DNA from: Bacillus sp. FJAT-27225
GTDB taxonomy: Bacteria; Bacillota; Bacilli; Bacillales; Cytobacillaceae
NCBI RefSeq assembly: GCF_001685025.1
Contig: NZ_MAYU01000001.1
Span: forward strand, 1,123,971-1,187,970
Length of the DNA: 64,000 nucleotides
Reading direction: 5' to 3'
Shown here: positions 46,129 through 54,334 of the stretch, in pieces
How the letters are laid out: each line of letters starts with the position of its first letter
Position numbering within the stretch: the stretch's first letter is position 1
Program-made: the position numbers and the translations under genes
Notes under the pieces: generated by a model
The model's database searches: none
Told to the model about the DNA's origin: nothing
Seen by the model: the letters and a program-made list of their open reading frames with translations, nothing else

Positions 46129-47112
46129 TTATTTATTTTCGGCTATCCATTGATTGATTTTGCTTAAGATCGCTTCTGTCCCTGTCTGGTTTGTAAGCGC
46201 TGGAAGCTCTGCAAGCAGCACTTGCTTCGGCGGTTTTGTCCCAGGCCCTGACTTTTGTAAAATAAGGATGCTTTTGGCTGATTGCTTCGATTTAAACATG
46301 GAGAGCGGGAGCTGAAGCAGACCCTGAATATGTGCGGTTTGTTTTAAGTAGTCATTCAACTTGGGCGCTTCAGGGCTCTCAAATAATCCATTAGGGATAA
46401 CAAAAAACAAATACCCTCCTGGCTTCGTTTGTCTCATGCTTTGTTCAATGAACAGGTGATGGGCATACGAATGTCCTTCCGAAGCTGAGAGTTCATATTC
46501 GGATGCCCGGTCATCATCGGGATAATAGCCAACAGGAAGGTCACTGATGACAACATCCACCGGGTCGCTGAATATTTGCTGCAGACTGTCCTGATTAAAT
46601 AGCTGGACCTCATGCTGCTGGAGATTAGCATTTACATAGGCAAGCTTGATAAGGACGTCGTCAATTTCAAGACCGACGGCATCCACCTGTTTATGTATTT
46701 GCTGATTGATTACAGTCGTTAATAAGTTCCCTGTCCCAATCGCTGGATCCAAAATCCTGAAAGATGGATTCTTGACAAATTTCTGGACAAGAAAACCCAT
46801 GAGCATTCCGACTGAATCTGGCGTCATTTGGTGATTGGGCTGGACGTTCTCTTTCATTCCTTTCAGGATGGCAAGCTGAAACGCCTTCCTCCGCTCTTCC
46901 TTTGAGTAAGATTCCAGCCGAATCGTCTGATAGCTTTTTTTGAGCCTCTTTTCATTTAATTCGCTAACCTCATCTTGGAGGACAGATCCGTGGAACAAAT
47001 TTTCTCCTGTTTCGGCAAGTGCCTCCAAATAGGTACAGGCAAGCTCCTCTTGGAGGATGGTTGTGGTTTCATTAAAAACGGCAAACAATTGTTCAACCGG
47101 AGATATTTTCAT
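46129..47112 (-). CDS. ytxK: Class I SAM-dependent methyltransferase YtxK
   Basis: A 327-residue protein resembling the N6-adenine DNA methylases: motif I LDPAIGTGNLLTTV at about residue 118 and the catalytic-loop position DLPVGYYPDD in place of the (D/N)PPY motif. The changed motif leaves its target open (DNA, RNA, protein or none). The ATG at 47110-47112 is 7 nt after GGAGG and is preferred over ATGs 7 and 28 codons upstream. Located between ackA and tpx, as in B. subtilis. Confidence 0.9.
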   Translation of the reverse strand: MKISPVEQLFAVFNETTTILQEELACTYLEALAETGENLFHGSVLQDEVSELNEKRLKKSYQTIRLESYSKEERRKAFQLAILKGMKENVQPNHQMTPDSVGMLMGFLVQKFVKNPSFRILDPAIGTGNLLTTVINQQIHKQVDAVGLEIDDVLIKLAYVNANLQQHEVQLFNQDSLQQIFSDPVDVVISDLPVGYYPDDDRASEYELSASEGHSYAHHLFIEQSMRQTKPGGYLFFVIPNGLFESPEAPKLNDYLKQTAHIQGLLQLPLSMFKSKQSAKSILILQKSGPGTKPPKQVLLAELPALTNQTGTEAILSKINQWIAENK

Positions 47113-47198
47113 ATGATGGCCTCCGTTACTCATTTTTTCCCATTTTACAAGCTTTTCTCTGTATTCACAAATAAGAAAAGCGCTGAAGCAAGGCAAAT

Positions 47199-47221
47199 GA
47201 AAAGCCCCGTGTTATCGGGGC
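47199..47221 (-). terminator. Terminator of tpx
   Basis: Minus strand GCCCCGATAACACGGGGC followed by TTTTCATTT. Confidence 0.85.
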
Positions 47222-47254
47222 CCAGTATATATGGGAATTTTTGTGGTTCTTTGA

Positions 47255-47755
47255 TTATTGAGCGTTTTTAGCTGCTGCCAAAGCTGCATCATAATCCGGA
47301 TGAGTTGTTCCTTCGCTTACATATTCAGCGTAGGTTACAGTATCTGAAGAGTCAATAACAAACACTGCACGGGCAAGCAGCCTTAATTCCTTCATGACAA
47401 CCCCATAAGCTTCGCCGAAAGACAAATCGCGGTGGTCGGAAAGAGTCTGGACGTTTTCAACGCCTGCTGCTCCGCACCAGCGTTTTTGAGCAAATGGAAG
47501 GTCCACACTTATTGTCAGAACCTTAACATTGCCCAGGCTGCCGGCCTCTTCATTAAAGCGGCGTGTTTGTGCATCGCATACCCCTGTATCAAGTGAAGGC
47601 ACAACAGAAATCAGCCTGACTTGTCCTTTTGTATCCTCAAGTGTTACCTCTGTTAAATCATTGGCAAGAACAGTAAATGAAGGAGCTTTGTCTCCTGCTT
47701 TTACTTCACTTCCAACCAGCGTTACTGGATTTCCCTTAAACGTTACAGATGCCAT
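47255..47755 (-). CDS. tpx: Thiol peroxidase
   Basis: Tpx is an atypical 2-Cys peroxiredoxin that reduces peroxides with thioredoxin. The peroxidatic cysteine C60 is in [15 protein letters not shown] and the resolving cysteine C94 in KRWCGAAG. With the start at the ATG of MASVTFKG, 8 nt after AAAGGAGG, length is 166, the family norm. An ATG two codons earlier is too close to the ribosome binding site. Confidence 0.97.
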   Translation of the reverse strand: MASVTFKGNPVTLVGSEVKAGDKAPSFTVLANDLTEVTLEDTKGQVRLISVVPSLDTGVCDAQTRRFNEEAGSLGNVKVLTISVDLPFAQKRWCGAAGVENVQTLSDHRDLSFGEAYGVVMKELRLLARAVFVIDSSDTVTYAEYVSEGTTHPDYDAALAAAKNAQ

Positions 47756-47921
47756 TCCCATTTCCTCCTTTGTTCAACTATGTACAGAGTAACTATAACT
47801 TTTCACCTTTCAATTTGCAAAAAAATGAACTTCGGTTTTACCGTAAATTGTTCTATTATGCCCAAATCAGTATAGTACTGTATAGTTTTACTCAAGAACA
47901 CTAACAGGTGGTGGATTACAA

Positions 47922-48686
47922 GTGAAGTTTAAATGGGACCATACGATACACCATGTCAACAGCCTTGAAAAAAGCATTGAACGTTTTGCTGAAAACGGGC
48001 TGAAAGCGTTCATGGGAGGCTCACATACAAACTGGGGAACGTACAATGCGCTCAGTTATTTCGGCCTTTGCTACATTGAATTTCTGTCAGTTGAAAACAG
48101 GGAAATCGCCCAAGGGGTAAAGGAGCCGATCCTTTTTGTCCATGATTGTCTAAATCTTCTTCCAGGTGAAGAGGTTTTCGGAAGGATTGCATTAAGGACC
48201 GATGATATGGAAGAGGCGGCTTTTCGGTTCAGGAACGAAGGGCTGGACGTATCGGAAATTATGGATGGAAAAAGAGTGAACGCAGCAGGTCAATTAATAG
48301 AGTGGCAGCTGCTGATGATTAAAGGAAATTTCAATGGCCTTCCCTACCCTTTTCTCATCAAATGGAAGCAGCCTGACGAGGAGAGACATAGAAATTTGAC
48401 AGTTTCAGGATTTATCCATTCACATCCGAGCGGTTCTGTCGATGTCTCCCGAGCCATTTTTAAAGTTGGCGACCCTTATGAGGTTTCCTGCCATTGGAGC
48501 AAGCTTTTCGGATTCCCTGTTCAGCATCTGGACACTAACACATCAATTCTAACCGTTGGCAGCCAGTCCTTCCTTTTTAAAAAAGGAACGGCCAATCATC
48601 TCACTGAGCTTCAATTCAGAACAGATAATCCAGAATATAAGGGCAAAACATTTACATTAGGAAAAGCAAATTATTCTTTTTCATAA
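47922..48686 (+). CDS. VOC-superfamily (glyoxalase-like) protein
   Basis: A 254-residue protein whose N-terminus (FKWDHTIHHVNSLEKSIERF) has the first beta strand and helix of the glyoxalase-like domain, with Glu in CYIEFLS and further repeats of the fold in the second half (about 130-245). Two VOC modules may be present. Substrate unknown. The start is GTG at 47922, 7 nt after GGTGG. It is divergent from tpx. Confidence 0.85.
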   Translation: MKFKWDHTIHHVNSLEKSIERFAENGLKAFMGGSHTNWGTYNALSYFGLCYIEFLSVENREIAQGVKEPILFVHDCLNLLPGEEVFGRIALRTDDMEEAAFRFRNEGLDVSEIMDGKRVNAAGQLIEWQLLMIKGNFNGLPYPFLIKWKQPDEERHRNLTVSGFIHSHPSGSVDVSRAIFKVGDPYEVSCHWSKLFGFPVQHLDTNTSILTVGSQSFLFKKGTANHLTELQFRTDNPEYKGKTFTLGKANYSFS

Positions 48687-48724
48687 AAAAAGAGGATGCC
48701 CCAAATATATAGATTTTGGGGCAG
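48684..48724 (-). terminator. Terminator of ytfJ
   Basis: Minus strand TGCCCCAAA, ATCTATATA, TTTGGGGCA, then TCCTCTTTTTTT. Its tail overlaps the VOC gene stop. Confidence 0.85.
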
Positions 48725-48735
48725 CACCTATCCTG

Positions 48736-49236
48736 TTAAAAATCCAACTCTTCGTCCTCGGATTTACTCTTTTTATTTCCGCTATCTTTATTCTTATCCT
48801 TATCCTTTTCCTTACTCTTTTCCTTGTCCTGGCCCTCTTTTTCATCTGAGCCTGATTGGCTTTTCTTTGAGAGCATTTGCTGTATCTTATCAACAGCCTG
48901 CGGAGCTGTCTCAAGAATTCGTTCAAAAAGGTGGGTACTTTCGTCGAGATGGAGCATCTTGACTCCTTGTGAATTTACGATTAAAAAAGCGATAGGTGTA
49001 ATCGACACTCCGCCGCCGCTTCCCCCGCCGAAAGGATGTTTGCCGCCGGATTCCTGGCCAGCCTCGCCAAACTCTGTTCCGCCTGCGGCAAATCCGAAGC
49101 CTACTTTTGAAACAGTGAGGATGACACTGCCATCCGGCGTTTCAACCGGATCGCCAATGATTGTATTCACATCAATCATTTCTTTCAGGCTTTCCATTGC
49201 GGTTGTCATCAACCCCTGAATTGGATGATCGGACAT
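48736..49236 (-). CDS. ytfJ: Sporulation protein YtfJ / GerW
   Basis: GerW-family proteins are forespore-made and support spore germination. The domain (about 5-105) has the conserved GDPVETPDGSVILTVSKVGFGF and a glycine-rich GGGSGGGVSITPIAFL. The C-terminus (about 125-166) is a lysine/aspartate/glutamate tract (KEKDKDKNKD) of low complexity that is variable in the family. The gene is downstream of ytfI, 26 bp apart, so the two form a unit. Confidence 0.93.
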   Translation of the reverse strand: MSDHPIQGLMTTAMESLKEMIDVNTIIGDPVETPDGSVILTVSKVGFGFAAGGTEFGEAGQESGGKHPFGGGSGGGVSITPIAFLIVNSQGVKMLHLDESTHLFERILETAPQAVDKIQQMLSKKSQSGSDEKEGQDKEKSKEKDKDKNKDSGNKKSKSEDEELDF

Positions 49237-49262
49237 TTGGGTTCCTCCTTATAATAAAGTAA

Positions 49263-49934
49263 TTATTCCTCGTTCGGCACAACGTTCAATGATTTTGATA
49301 GCAACTCGGTCTTTTTGCCTTTCCAGTGTGCAAAAAGCTTGATTCCTGCTGAAATAGCTTTCCCTGCCCTGAACGTAAACATACATGTAAGCATAGTACC
49401 TGCTGTTTTAAATTGGAAATACGGCGTCACCATAAAATCCGGCTTTACCTTTAGTTTCATATATTCACTGGCGAGACCGGCAACACTTCCTTTTATTGCC
49501 CATATAGCCCCTGCAAGCACACCAGTAATCGCAGCATCCCCTGTCCCGAATGCTGTTTTCCACTCAAATTTCCTTACTGTCACATGGGCCAGAAAGTCCT
49601 TGATAATTGGCTGTACACCGATTATACGATCCAGGATTTCCTTGATTTCCTCGAGCATCGATACAAGCTCTTCAGCGGAAAGCCTGCCTCCTGTATCCTC
49701 TTCTCCATTTATTCCTTTGGAGCCTTCCGCTTCAAGGCCTGGTGGATTGGATTCTACATTAAGGACGGGGATAGTGATTGCATAGCGAATTAGCCCAAAC
49801 CAAGCCCGAAACTGTATTTGGAGTTCATTGTTGCCGCTATAATTTTTATATTCAGTATGTACTGTAATTCGGGTTACCCAAATTAGTGCAATCAACAACA
49901 CTATTCCGGTTAATGAGAAAAACAACCAAAACAC
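49263..49934 (-). CDS. ytfI: DUF2953 protein YtfI
   Basis: A 223-residue protein with one N-terminal membrane helix (about 2-23) and a mainly beta exterior or cytoplasmic domain. It matches DUF2953/YtfI by position upstream of ytfJ. Function unknown; the pairing with ytfJ suggests a sporulation role. The start is GTG, after GGGCGGGGACGGAC, a modest ribosome binding site. Confidence 0.87.
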   Translation of the reverse strand: MFWLFFSLTGIVLLIALIWVTRITVHTEYKNYSGNNELQIQFRAWFGLIRYAITIPVLNVESNPPGLEAEGSKGINGEEDTGGRLSAEELVSMLEEIKEILDRIIGVQPIIKDFLAHVTVRKFEWKTAFGTGDAAITGVLAGAIWAIKGSVAGLASEYMKLKVKPDFMVTPYFQFKTAGTMLTCMFTFRAGKAISAGIKLFAHWKGKKTELLSKSLNVVPNEE

Positions 49935-49977
49935 GTCCGTCCCCGCCCTTTCAGCCTATTAGTATCTGCCAATAACA

Positions 49978-50012
49978 AAAAAATAAACCTGTACCGTCAC
50001 CGGTACAGGTTT
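49978..50012 (-). terminator. Terminator of sppA-yteJ
   Basis: Minus strand AAACCTGTACCGGTGACGG, TACAGGTTT followed by ATTTTTTTG. Confidence 0.88.
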
Positions 50013-50071
50013 AAAATCCAGATATTTTTTAGTAGCTTCGATTAATTTTTGAACGACCATAACCAGAAGGT

Positions 50072-50737
50072 TTACCGTTCAACATGAATAACAGCTGTAT
50101 CTGCAAAGATATCGTGCAAGGCCTGTTTTTGTGGATGAAAGGCTGGAATTAAGTACAATACGAAGATTGTCTTGGATATGAAGCGTCCAATCCACTCCCT
50201 GACTAACACATCCTGCCAGCTTAATTTTCCATCCTTCAACTCGATGACAGCAATGCCAAGTGCCATTTTCCCCAATGTCTGGCCAAGGTATTTTGTCATA
50301 AGGACAAAGTACAAATAAAAGAGCGCTGCAGAAGCAATATTCTCCGCTGAAAAAATGCCTCCCGACGAAGGAATACCAATCAAATTGAATAGTGGTGATA
50401 GAAGAATTCGCCCTATGCTTCCAACAACAATCAGGTCAAGCAAATATGCCCAAAATCTCATCCAAAAGCCCGCTCGTCTAACTGGGAATCTTGGCGCCTG
50501 TTCAATCCGATGGAAACGATTCAAAGATGCCTGCTCCTGTTCATTCCTGTTTCCATGGCTAATTTTTTCATGAACAGTATCACCATTTTGCCCCTCTAAA
50601 GAATCAGAAAGAATGCCATTCCCTGAGATTGGCTGGTTCAGCTCATCTCTTTCGGTTGATTGGCTGGTTTGATTCGCCCCCGTACCTGCATTCTGATCGC
50701 GGAAGCTGGTTTCTTCTGGTTTATCATTTCTCTCCAT
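50072..50737 (-). CDS. yteJ: RDD family membrane protein YteJ
   Basis: Residues about 85-221 form an RDD domain with three membrane helices: AGFWMRFWAYLLDLIVVGS, LFYLYFVLMTKYLGQTLGK, and VREWIGRFISKTIFVLYLIPAF. The function is unknown. The first 80 residues are hydrophilic and Asn/Gln/Glu-rich and seem to be an extension compared with the roughly 164-residue B. subtilis YteJ. The gene lies 13 bp after sppA and is cotranscribed. Confidence 0.88.
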   Translation of the reverse strand: MERNDKPEETSFRDQNAGTGANQTSQSTERDELNQPISGNGILSDSLEGQNGDTVHEKISHGNRNEQEQASLNRFHRIEQAPRFPVRRAGFWMRFWAYLLDLIVVGSIGRILLSPLFNLIGIPSSGGIFSAENIASAALFYLYFVLMTKYLGQTLGKMALGIAVIELKDGKLSWQDVLVREWIGRFISKTIFVLYLIPAFHPQKQALHDIFADTAVIHVER

Positions 50738-50750
50738 AACGCTTCCTCCC

Positions 50751-51761
50751 TTATTCAGAATACAAATACATCAGGCGCGGGGAGTTTGTTCTGGAGATAA
50801 TATCCAAAAGCCCCTGTATTTCTATATCTCCGCCAAATATCTTTTGGGCTCCCATGCTAAAAAATGAGCCAAAGCCCATTCCATTTGCATAGCGGATAAC
50901 CTGGGCATCACCCAGTTTCTTATCCTTTTTCATTGCCTCAATGACGTCATCGAAATAGCCGAACCCGTCAATCAGGTCAAGCTCTTTTGCCTGACGCCCG
51001 TCATAGATCCGTCCATCTGCTATTTTCCTTACCTCTTCAGCCGGTATATTCCTACCTTCTGATATGACTTTGACAAAGCCTTGATAGGAGTTATCAATCA
51101 TATCCTGAAGAATTTTACGTTCGGCATCGGTCATTTCCCTAGTCGGGCTCATGATATCTTTATATGGGCCGCTCTTGATAGTGGTAAATTCAACCCCATA
51201 TTTTTCAGCAAGCCCTTCATAATTGATTCCCTGCATGATGACGCCAAGCGAGCCTGTCAGCGTTTCCCGGCTGGCAAAAATTTTATCAGCTGGCGCCGAT
51301 ATGTAATAACCTCCCGAAGCAGCCATCGAGCCCATTGAGATATAGACAGGTTTTTTCGTTTCTTTTTGAATTTCAACGATTCTGTCATGAATTTCCGCAC
51401 TTTCAACAACTCCGCCTCCAGGCGAATTAACCCTGATGATAATACCTTTAACAGCATCGTCCTCCCCGGCACTGTCCAGCTGTTCCAGGAACATCCGGTG
51501 ATTATAAGCAGGGCTTTCAAAAAAAGAGACTGCGTCCCCAGTATCCTGAATAGTCCCATTTACTTCAAGAACTGCAATTTTATCAAGGCTGCTTCCTTCC
51601 TCAATTATTTCTTCAACAAATCCTTCTCCGGCTCCAGCAAACATGTTGGTAAAATCGTTATCGATTCCCGCTGAATTAAAAGAAGATAAAAAACTGATGA
51701 CTACGGAAAAGAAAAACAATGCTGCTGCAATCCCTATCGCTGCCCAGCGTTTTCCATTCAT
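50751..51761 (-). CDS. sppA: Signal peptide peptidase SppA
   Basis: SppA cleaves left-over signal peptides in the membrane. The 336-residue protein has an N-terminal membrane anchor (about 6-28), the VNSPGGGV substrate region, the catalytic Ser in SMAASGGYY, and the catalytic Lys in SGPYKDIMSP. This is the short Gram-positive form with one protease domain. The start has a ribosome binding site GGGGGACCTACAT upstream. It is divergent from the NAD kinase gene. Confidence 0.95.
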   Translation of the reverse strand: MNGKRWAAIGIAAALFFFSVVISFLSSFNSAGIDNDFTNMFAGAGEGFVEEIIEEGSSLDKIAVLEVNGTIQDTGDAVSFFESPAYNHRMFLEQLDSAGEDDAVKGIIIRVNSPGGGVVESAEIHDRIVEIQKETKKPVYISMGSMAASGGYYISAPADKIFASRETLTGSLGVIMQGINYEGLAEKYGVEFTTIKSGPYKDIMSPTREMTDAERKILQDMIDNSYQGFVKVISEGRNIPAEEVRKIADGRIYDGRQAKELDLIDGFGYFDDVIEAMKKDKKLGDAQVIRYANGMGFGSFFSMGAQKIFGGDIEIQGLLDIISRTNSPRLMYLYSE

Positions 51762-51906
51762 ATGTAGGTCCCCCTTCGTCTAAATTTTCTGTTTCGTTTT
51801 TAAAATGTGGCAGGACATGCTAAACTTGGTAATAAACAATACTATTTTAACAAAATGGTTGTTTATTTGGTACAAATAACTCTAGCCGTTTGAGGAGGAA
51901 ATGCGA

Positions 51907-52710
51907 ATGTCGAATCGGAAAAATCTTTATCTTTATCATACCAAGGATGCTGAAATGCTGCAGAAGGTGAAACCGCTTTATGACCAGGCAGAAAAATATG
52001 GTTTTACGCTTGTTAAGGATTATCACGATGCAAACATTATTACCAGTATTGGTGACGAGGGAACATTCCTTCAGGCTGTCAGGAAAACAGGGTTCAGGGA
52101 TGATGCCCTATATGTTGGCATTTCCACCTCAGAGAGTCTCAGCATGTATTGCGATTTTCATATCGATAATCTCGGAGGCGTGGTTGAAGCTGTTTCTCAG
52201 AACGATCAGATTGAGGTTCGCCGCTATCCTACTATCGAGGTAACTATAGACGATGAAAGTACGTTTCAATGCCTGAACGAGTTCAGTATCAAGTCTAACA
52301 TCATTAAAACATTCGTGCTTGATGTCTTTATCGACGACCTTTATTTTGAAACTTTCCGCGGAGATGGAATGATTGTTGCTACCCCTACAGGAAGTACAGG
52401 CTATAATAAATCGGTTAAGGGTGCTATTGTTGACCCACTCCTGCCTTGCATTCAGGTAAGCGAGCTCGCTTCCCTTAATAATAACCGTTTCAGGACACTA
52501 GGGTCTTCCTTCATCCTGAGCGGGGACCGCACCCTTACCCTTAAGGTGGTTAAAGACGGCAACGATTATCCAACAATGGGAATGGACAACGAGGCGTTAA
52601 GCGTCCAGCATGTTGAAAAGGTTCAAGTGAAGCTAAGCAATAAGATTATTAAAACTGTAAAACTGAAGGACAATTCCTTCTGGGAAAAAGTACAACGGAC
52701 GTTCTTGTAA
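51907..52710 (+). CDS. ytdI: NAD kinase 2 (PpnK2/YtdI type)
   Basis: A 267-residue homologue of B. subtilis YtdI, one of two NAD kinases, which makes NADP. The C-terminal GDGMIVATPTGSTGYNKS and the NEFSI motif are present. However, the signature GGDG of NAD kinases reads GDEG here (G49, D50, E51, G52, in SIGDEGTFLQ) and the LGF motif reads SESLSMYCDF. I recall that other PpnK2 members also vary here, so activity should not be assumed. The ATG at 51907 is 8 nt after GAGGAGG. Confidence 0.9.
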   Translation: MSNRKNLYLYHTKDAEMLQKVKPLYDQAEKYGFTLVKDYHDANIITSIGDEGTFLQAVRKTGFRDDALYVGISTSESLSMYCDFHIDNLGGVVEAVSQNDQIEVRRYPTIEVTIDDESTFQCLNEFSIKSNIIKTFVLDVFIDDLYFETFRGDGMIVATPTGSTGYNKSVKGAIVDPLLPCIQVSELASLNNNRFRTLGSSFILSGDRTLTLKVVKDGNDYPTMGMDNEALSVQHVEKVQVKLSNKIIKTVKLKDNSFWEKVQRTFL

Positions 52711-52742
52711 TCCTTCAATGAACAGAAGGCTTTGAAACTAAT

Positions 52743-52866
52743 GGATTGAAGCGGAAGGTGCGAAGACTCCTGCGGGAGAAAAGGTCAGTGGGAGACCCCA
52801 CAGGCGCTCGCGCCGAGGAGGCTCCCAGGCCGCCCGCGGAAAGCGAAGCACCTGGAGCGGAAAATC
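52743..52866. repeat. Dispersed repeat family B, copy 4 (reverse orientation, no insert)
   Basis: The reverse complement of this block reads CCGCTCCAGGTGCTTCGCTT and CGCGGGCGGCCTGGGAGCC and matches the backbone of 6366-6549 closely, but without module E. It is the simplest copy in the window. Confidence 0.85.
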
Positions 52867-52877
52867 CTAAGTAAAAC

Positions 52878-52919
52878 AAAAGGCATTCACCAGTTTTTAT
52901 CTGGCGAATGCCTTTTTTA
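52878..52919. terminator. Bidirectional terminator between ytdI and rarD
   Basis: AAAGGCATTC..CCAG, TTTTTAT, CTGG..GAATGCCTTTTTT, overlapping the rarD stop. Confidence 0.88.
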
Positions 52920-53837
52920 ATGATGCTTCCTCAACCTTAACTGCAAAGAATTGAGCAGCTTTGATTTTGATAAGGAGTATAGGGTCAGAGCTGACCAAAT
53001 GAACATAAAAGCTAAAAGTTGTGTTCCGCTGAAATGTTCTTCATAAACAAATACCCCGAGAATAAGCGTAAGTGTCGGTGCAATGTATTGAAGAAACCCA
53101 AGCATCGACAGCGGTATCTTTTGCGCCCCTGCAGCAAATAGCAGGAGCGGCAGCGCTGTGGCAGGGCCAGCAGCAGCAAGCAGAATATTAGTCCCTAATC
53201 CGTTATGGAGGAAAGCTGATGTACCTTCCATTAGCAAAAATCCGAGATAAATCGCCGCAACCGGTGTCACAACCATCGTTTCAAGCGTAAGCCCTATCGC
53301 CGCATCCACCTTGATCAGCTTTTTCGCAAGCCCATAAATGCCAAAAGATAGCGCTAGCGTCATGGCAATCCATGGGAACCGTCCATATGAAAACGAAATA
53401 ATTAACACCCCTGTCAGAGCCATGAAAAACGATGCATATTGAACGAGGCTTAATCTTTCTTTTAAGACAATTACACCGAGCAGTACACTGACAAGCGGGT
53501 TTATATAATAACCAAGGCTTGTTTCTATCATCTGCCCTGTATTAACTGCCCAAATATAGACAAACCAGTTTATCGTAATCAGGACAGACGCACAGGCAAG
53601 AGCATACATTTGCTTTGGATGTGTCTTGAACCCCTTTAAAACGGCAGTTAAGGAAGTCTGTTTCCTTGCCAGGAACAACAAGACGACCATAAACACAAAT
53701 GACCAAAAAATCCGATTGGCCAGTATTTCACTTGAGTCGACATGGCCGAGAAGCTTCCAGTAGATCGGCAGCAGGCCCCAGAGCAGATACGAAAAGCCAG
53801 CCTGTATTACTCCACTCTTTATTTCATTGTTCCCCAT
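52917..53837 (-). CDS. rarD: EamA/RarD family transporter
   Basis: A 306-residue protein with about ten membrane helices in two EamA-type halves, typical of RarD. The N-terminal GVIQAGFSYLLWGLLPIYWK and the YINPLVSVLLGVIVLKERLS segment are characteristic. RarD-like proteins are thought to export small metabolites; the substrate is unknown. The ATG at 53837 lacks a strong ribosome binding site (GGGGATACGCA). Confidence 0.92.
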   Translation of the reverse strand: MGNNEIKSGVIQAGFSYLLWGLLPIYWKLLGHVDSSEILANRIFWSFVFMVVLLFLARKQTSLTAVLKGFKTHPKQMYALACASVLITINWFVYIWAVNTGQMIETSLGYYINPLVSVLLGVIVLKERLSLVQYASFFMALTGVLIISFSYGRFPWIAMTLALSFGIYGLAKKLIKVDAAIGLTLETMVVTPVAAIYLGFLLMEGTSAFLHNGLGTNILLAAAGPATALPLLLFAAGAQKIPLSMLGFLQYIAPTLTLILGVFVYEEHFSGTQLLAFMFIWSALTLYSLSKSKLLNSLQLRLRKHH

Positions 53838-53947
53838 TGCGTATCCCCGTTCTTTCTAGTATCGAAATATTTCATATTATAACTCAAAAAGAGTGTGGGC
53901 GGGGGGATTTTTTTATTTTTATACAAAGCCTTCTTACCATTTCAATG

Positions 53948-54103
53948 CTATTGCTGACAATTTGAAGGTTTGCACGGTCCAAAACAGTACCAATGCAAGC
54001 TATTGGTGACATTTTGAACGTTTGCCAGGCCTAAAACGGTGCCAATGCAAGCTATTGGTGACATTTTGGACGTTTGCCAGGCCTAAAACGGCGCCAATAG
54101 CCG
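53948..54103. repeat. 52 bp tandem repeat array, locus 2 (three units)
   Basis: Units start at 53948, 54000 and 54052, exactly 52 bp apart. Each reads CTATTGGTGACATTTTG, .ACGTTTGCCAGGCCTAAAACG, GCCAATGCAAG, with the first unit more diverged. It is homologous to the array at 37910-38062. The CCAATGCAAGCTATTGG dyad recurs at each junction. The unit sequence itself is repeated without unique spacers. Confidence 0.85.
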
Positions 54104-54181
54104 CCAGGAAAAAATAATTATAGTGTCCACTATCTGACTAAATTCATTACTTACACAAAATTTTTTCAATACTTTGTCTGC

Positions 54182-54315
54182 AAATTCACTAAGAGCCACT
54201 ATTAATGACTTTGTCACAAGTTTTTTCTCTTTAAAGTCATTAAGAACTCCTCTTAATGACTTTGCTCTCCAATATTTCTCAGCAAAGTCACTTAGGGCTT
54301 CTTTTTGTGAATTTA
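54182..54315. repeat. Second tandem array, 51 bp period, with internal palindrome
   Basis: Units begin at 54182, 54233 and 54284 (the last partial), 51 bp apart. Unit 2 contains a perfect hairpin AAAGTCATTAAGA, ACTCC, TCTTAATGACTTT (54233-54263). It lies beside the 52 bp array, in the same gap between rarD and ytcJ, and is not homologous to it. There is no T-run after the hairpin. Confidence 0.78.
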
Positions 54316-54334
54316 TCCGATAGTTAGAGCTGGT

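Noticed and set aside
54233-54263. The perfect hairpin as a terminator for ytcJ or rarD
   Set aside because: It has no T-run and is part of a tandem repeat, upstream rather than downstream-adjacent to a stop codon with a tail.
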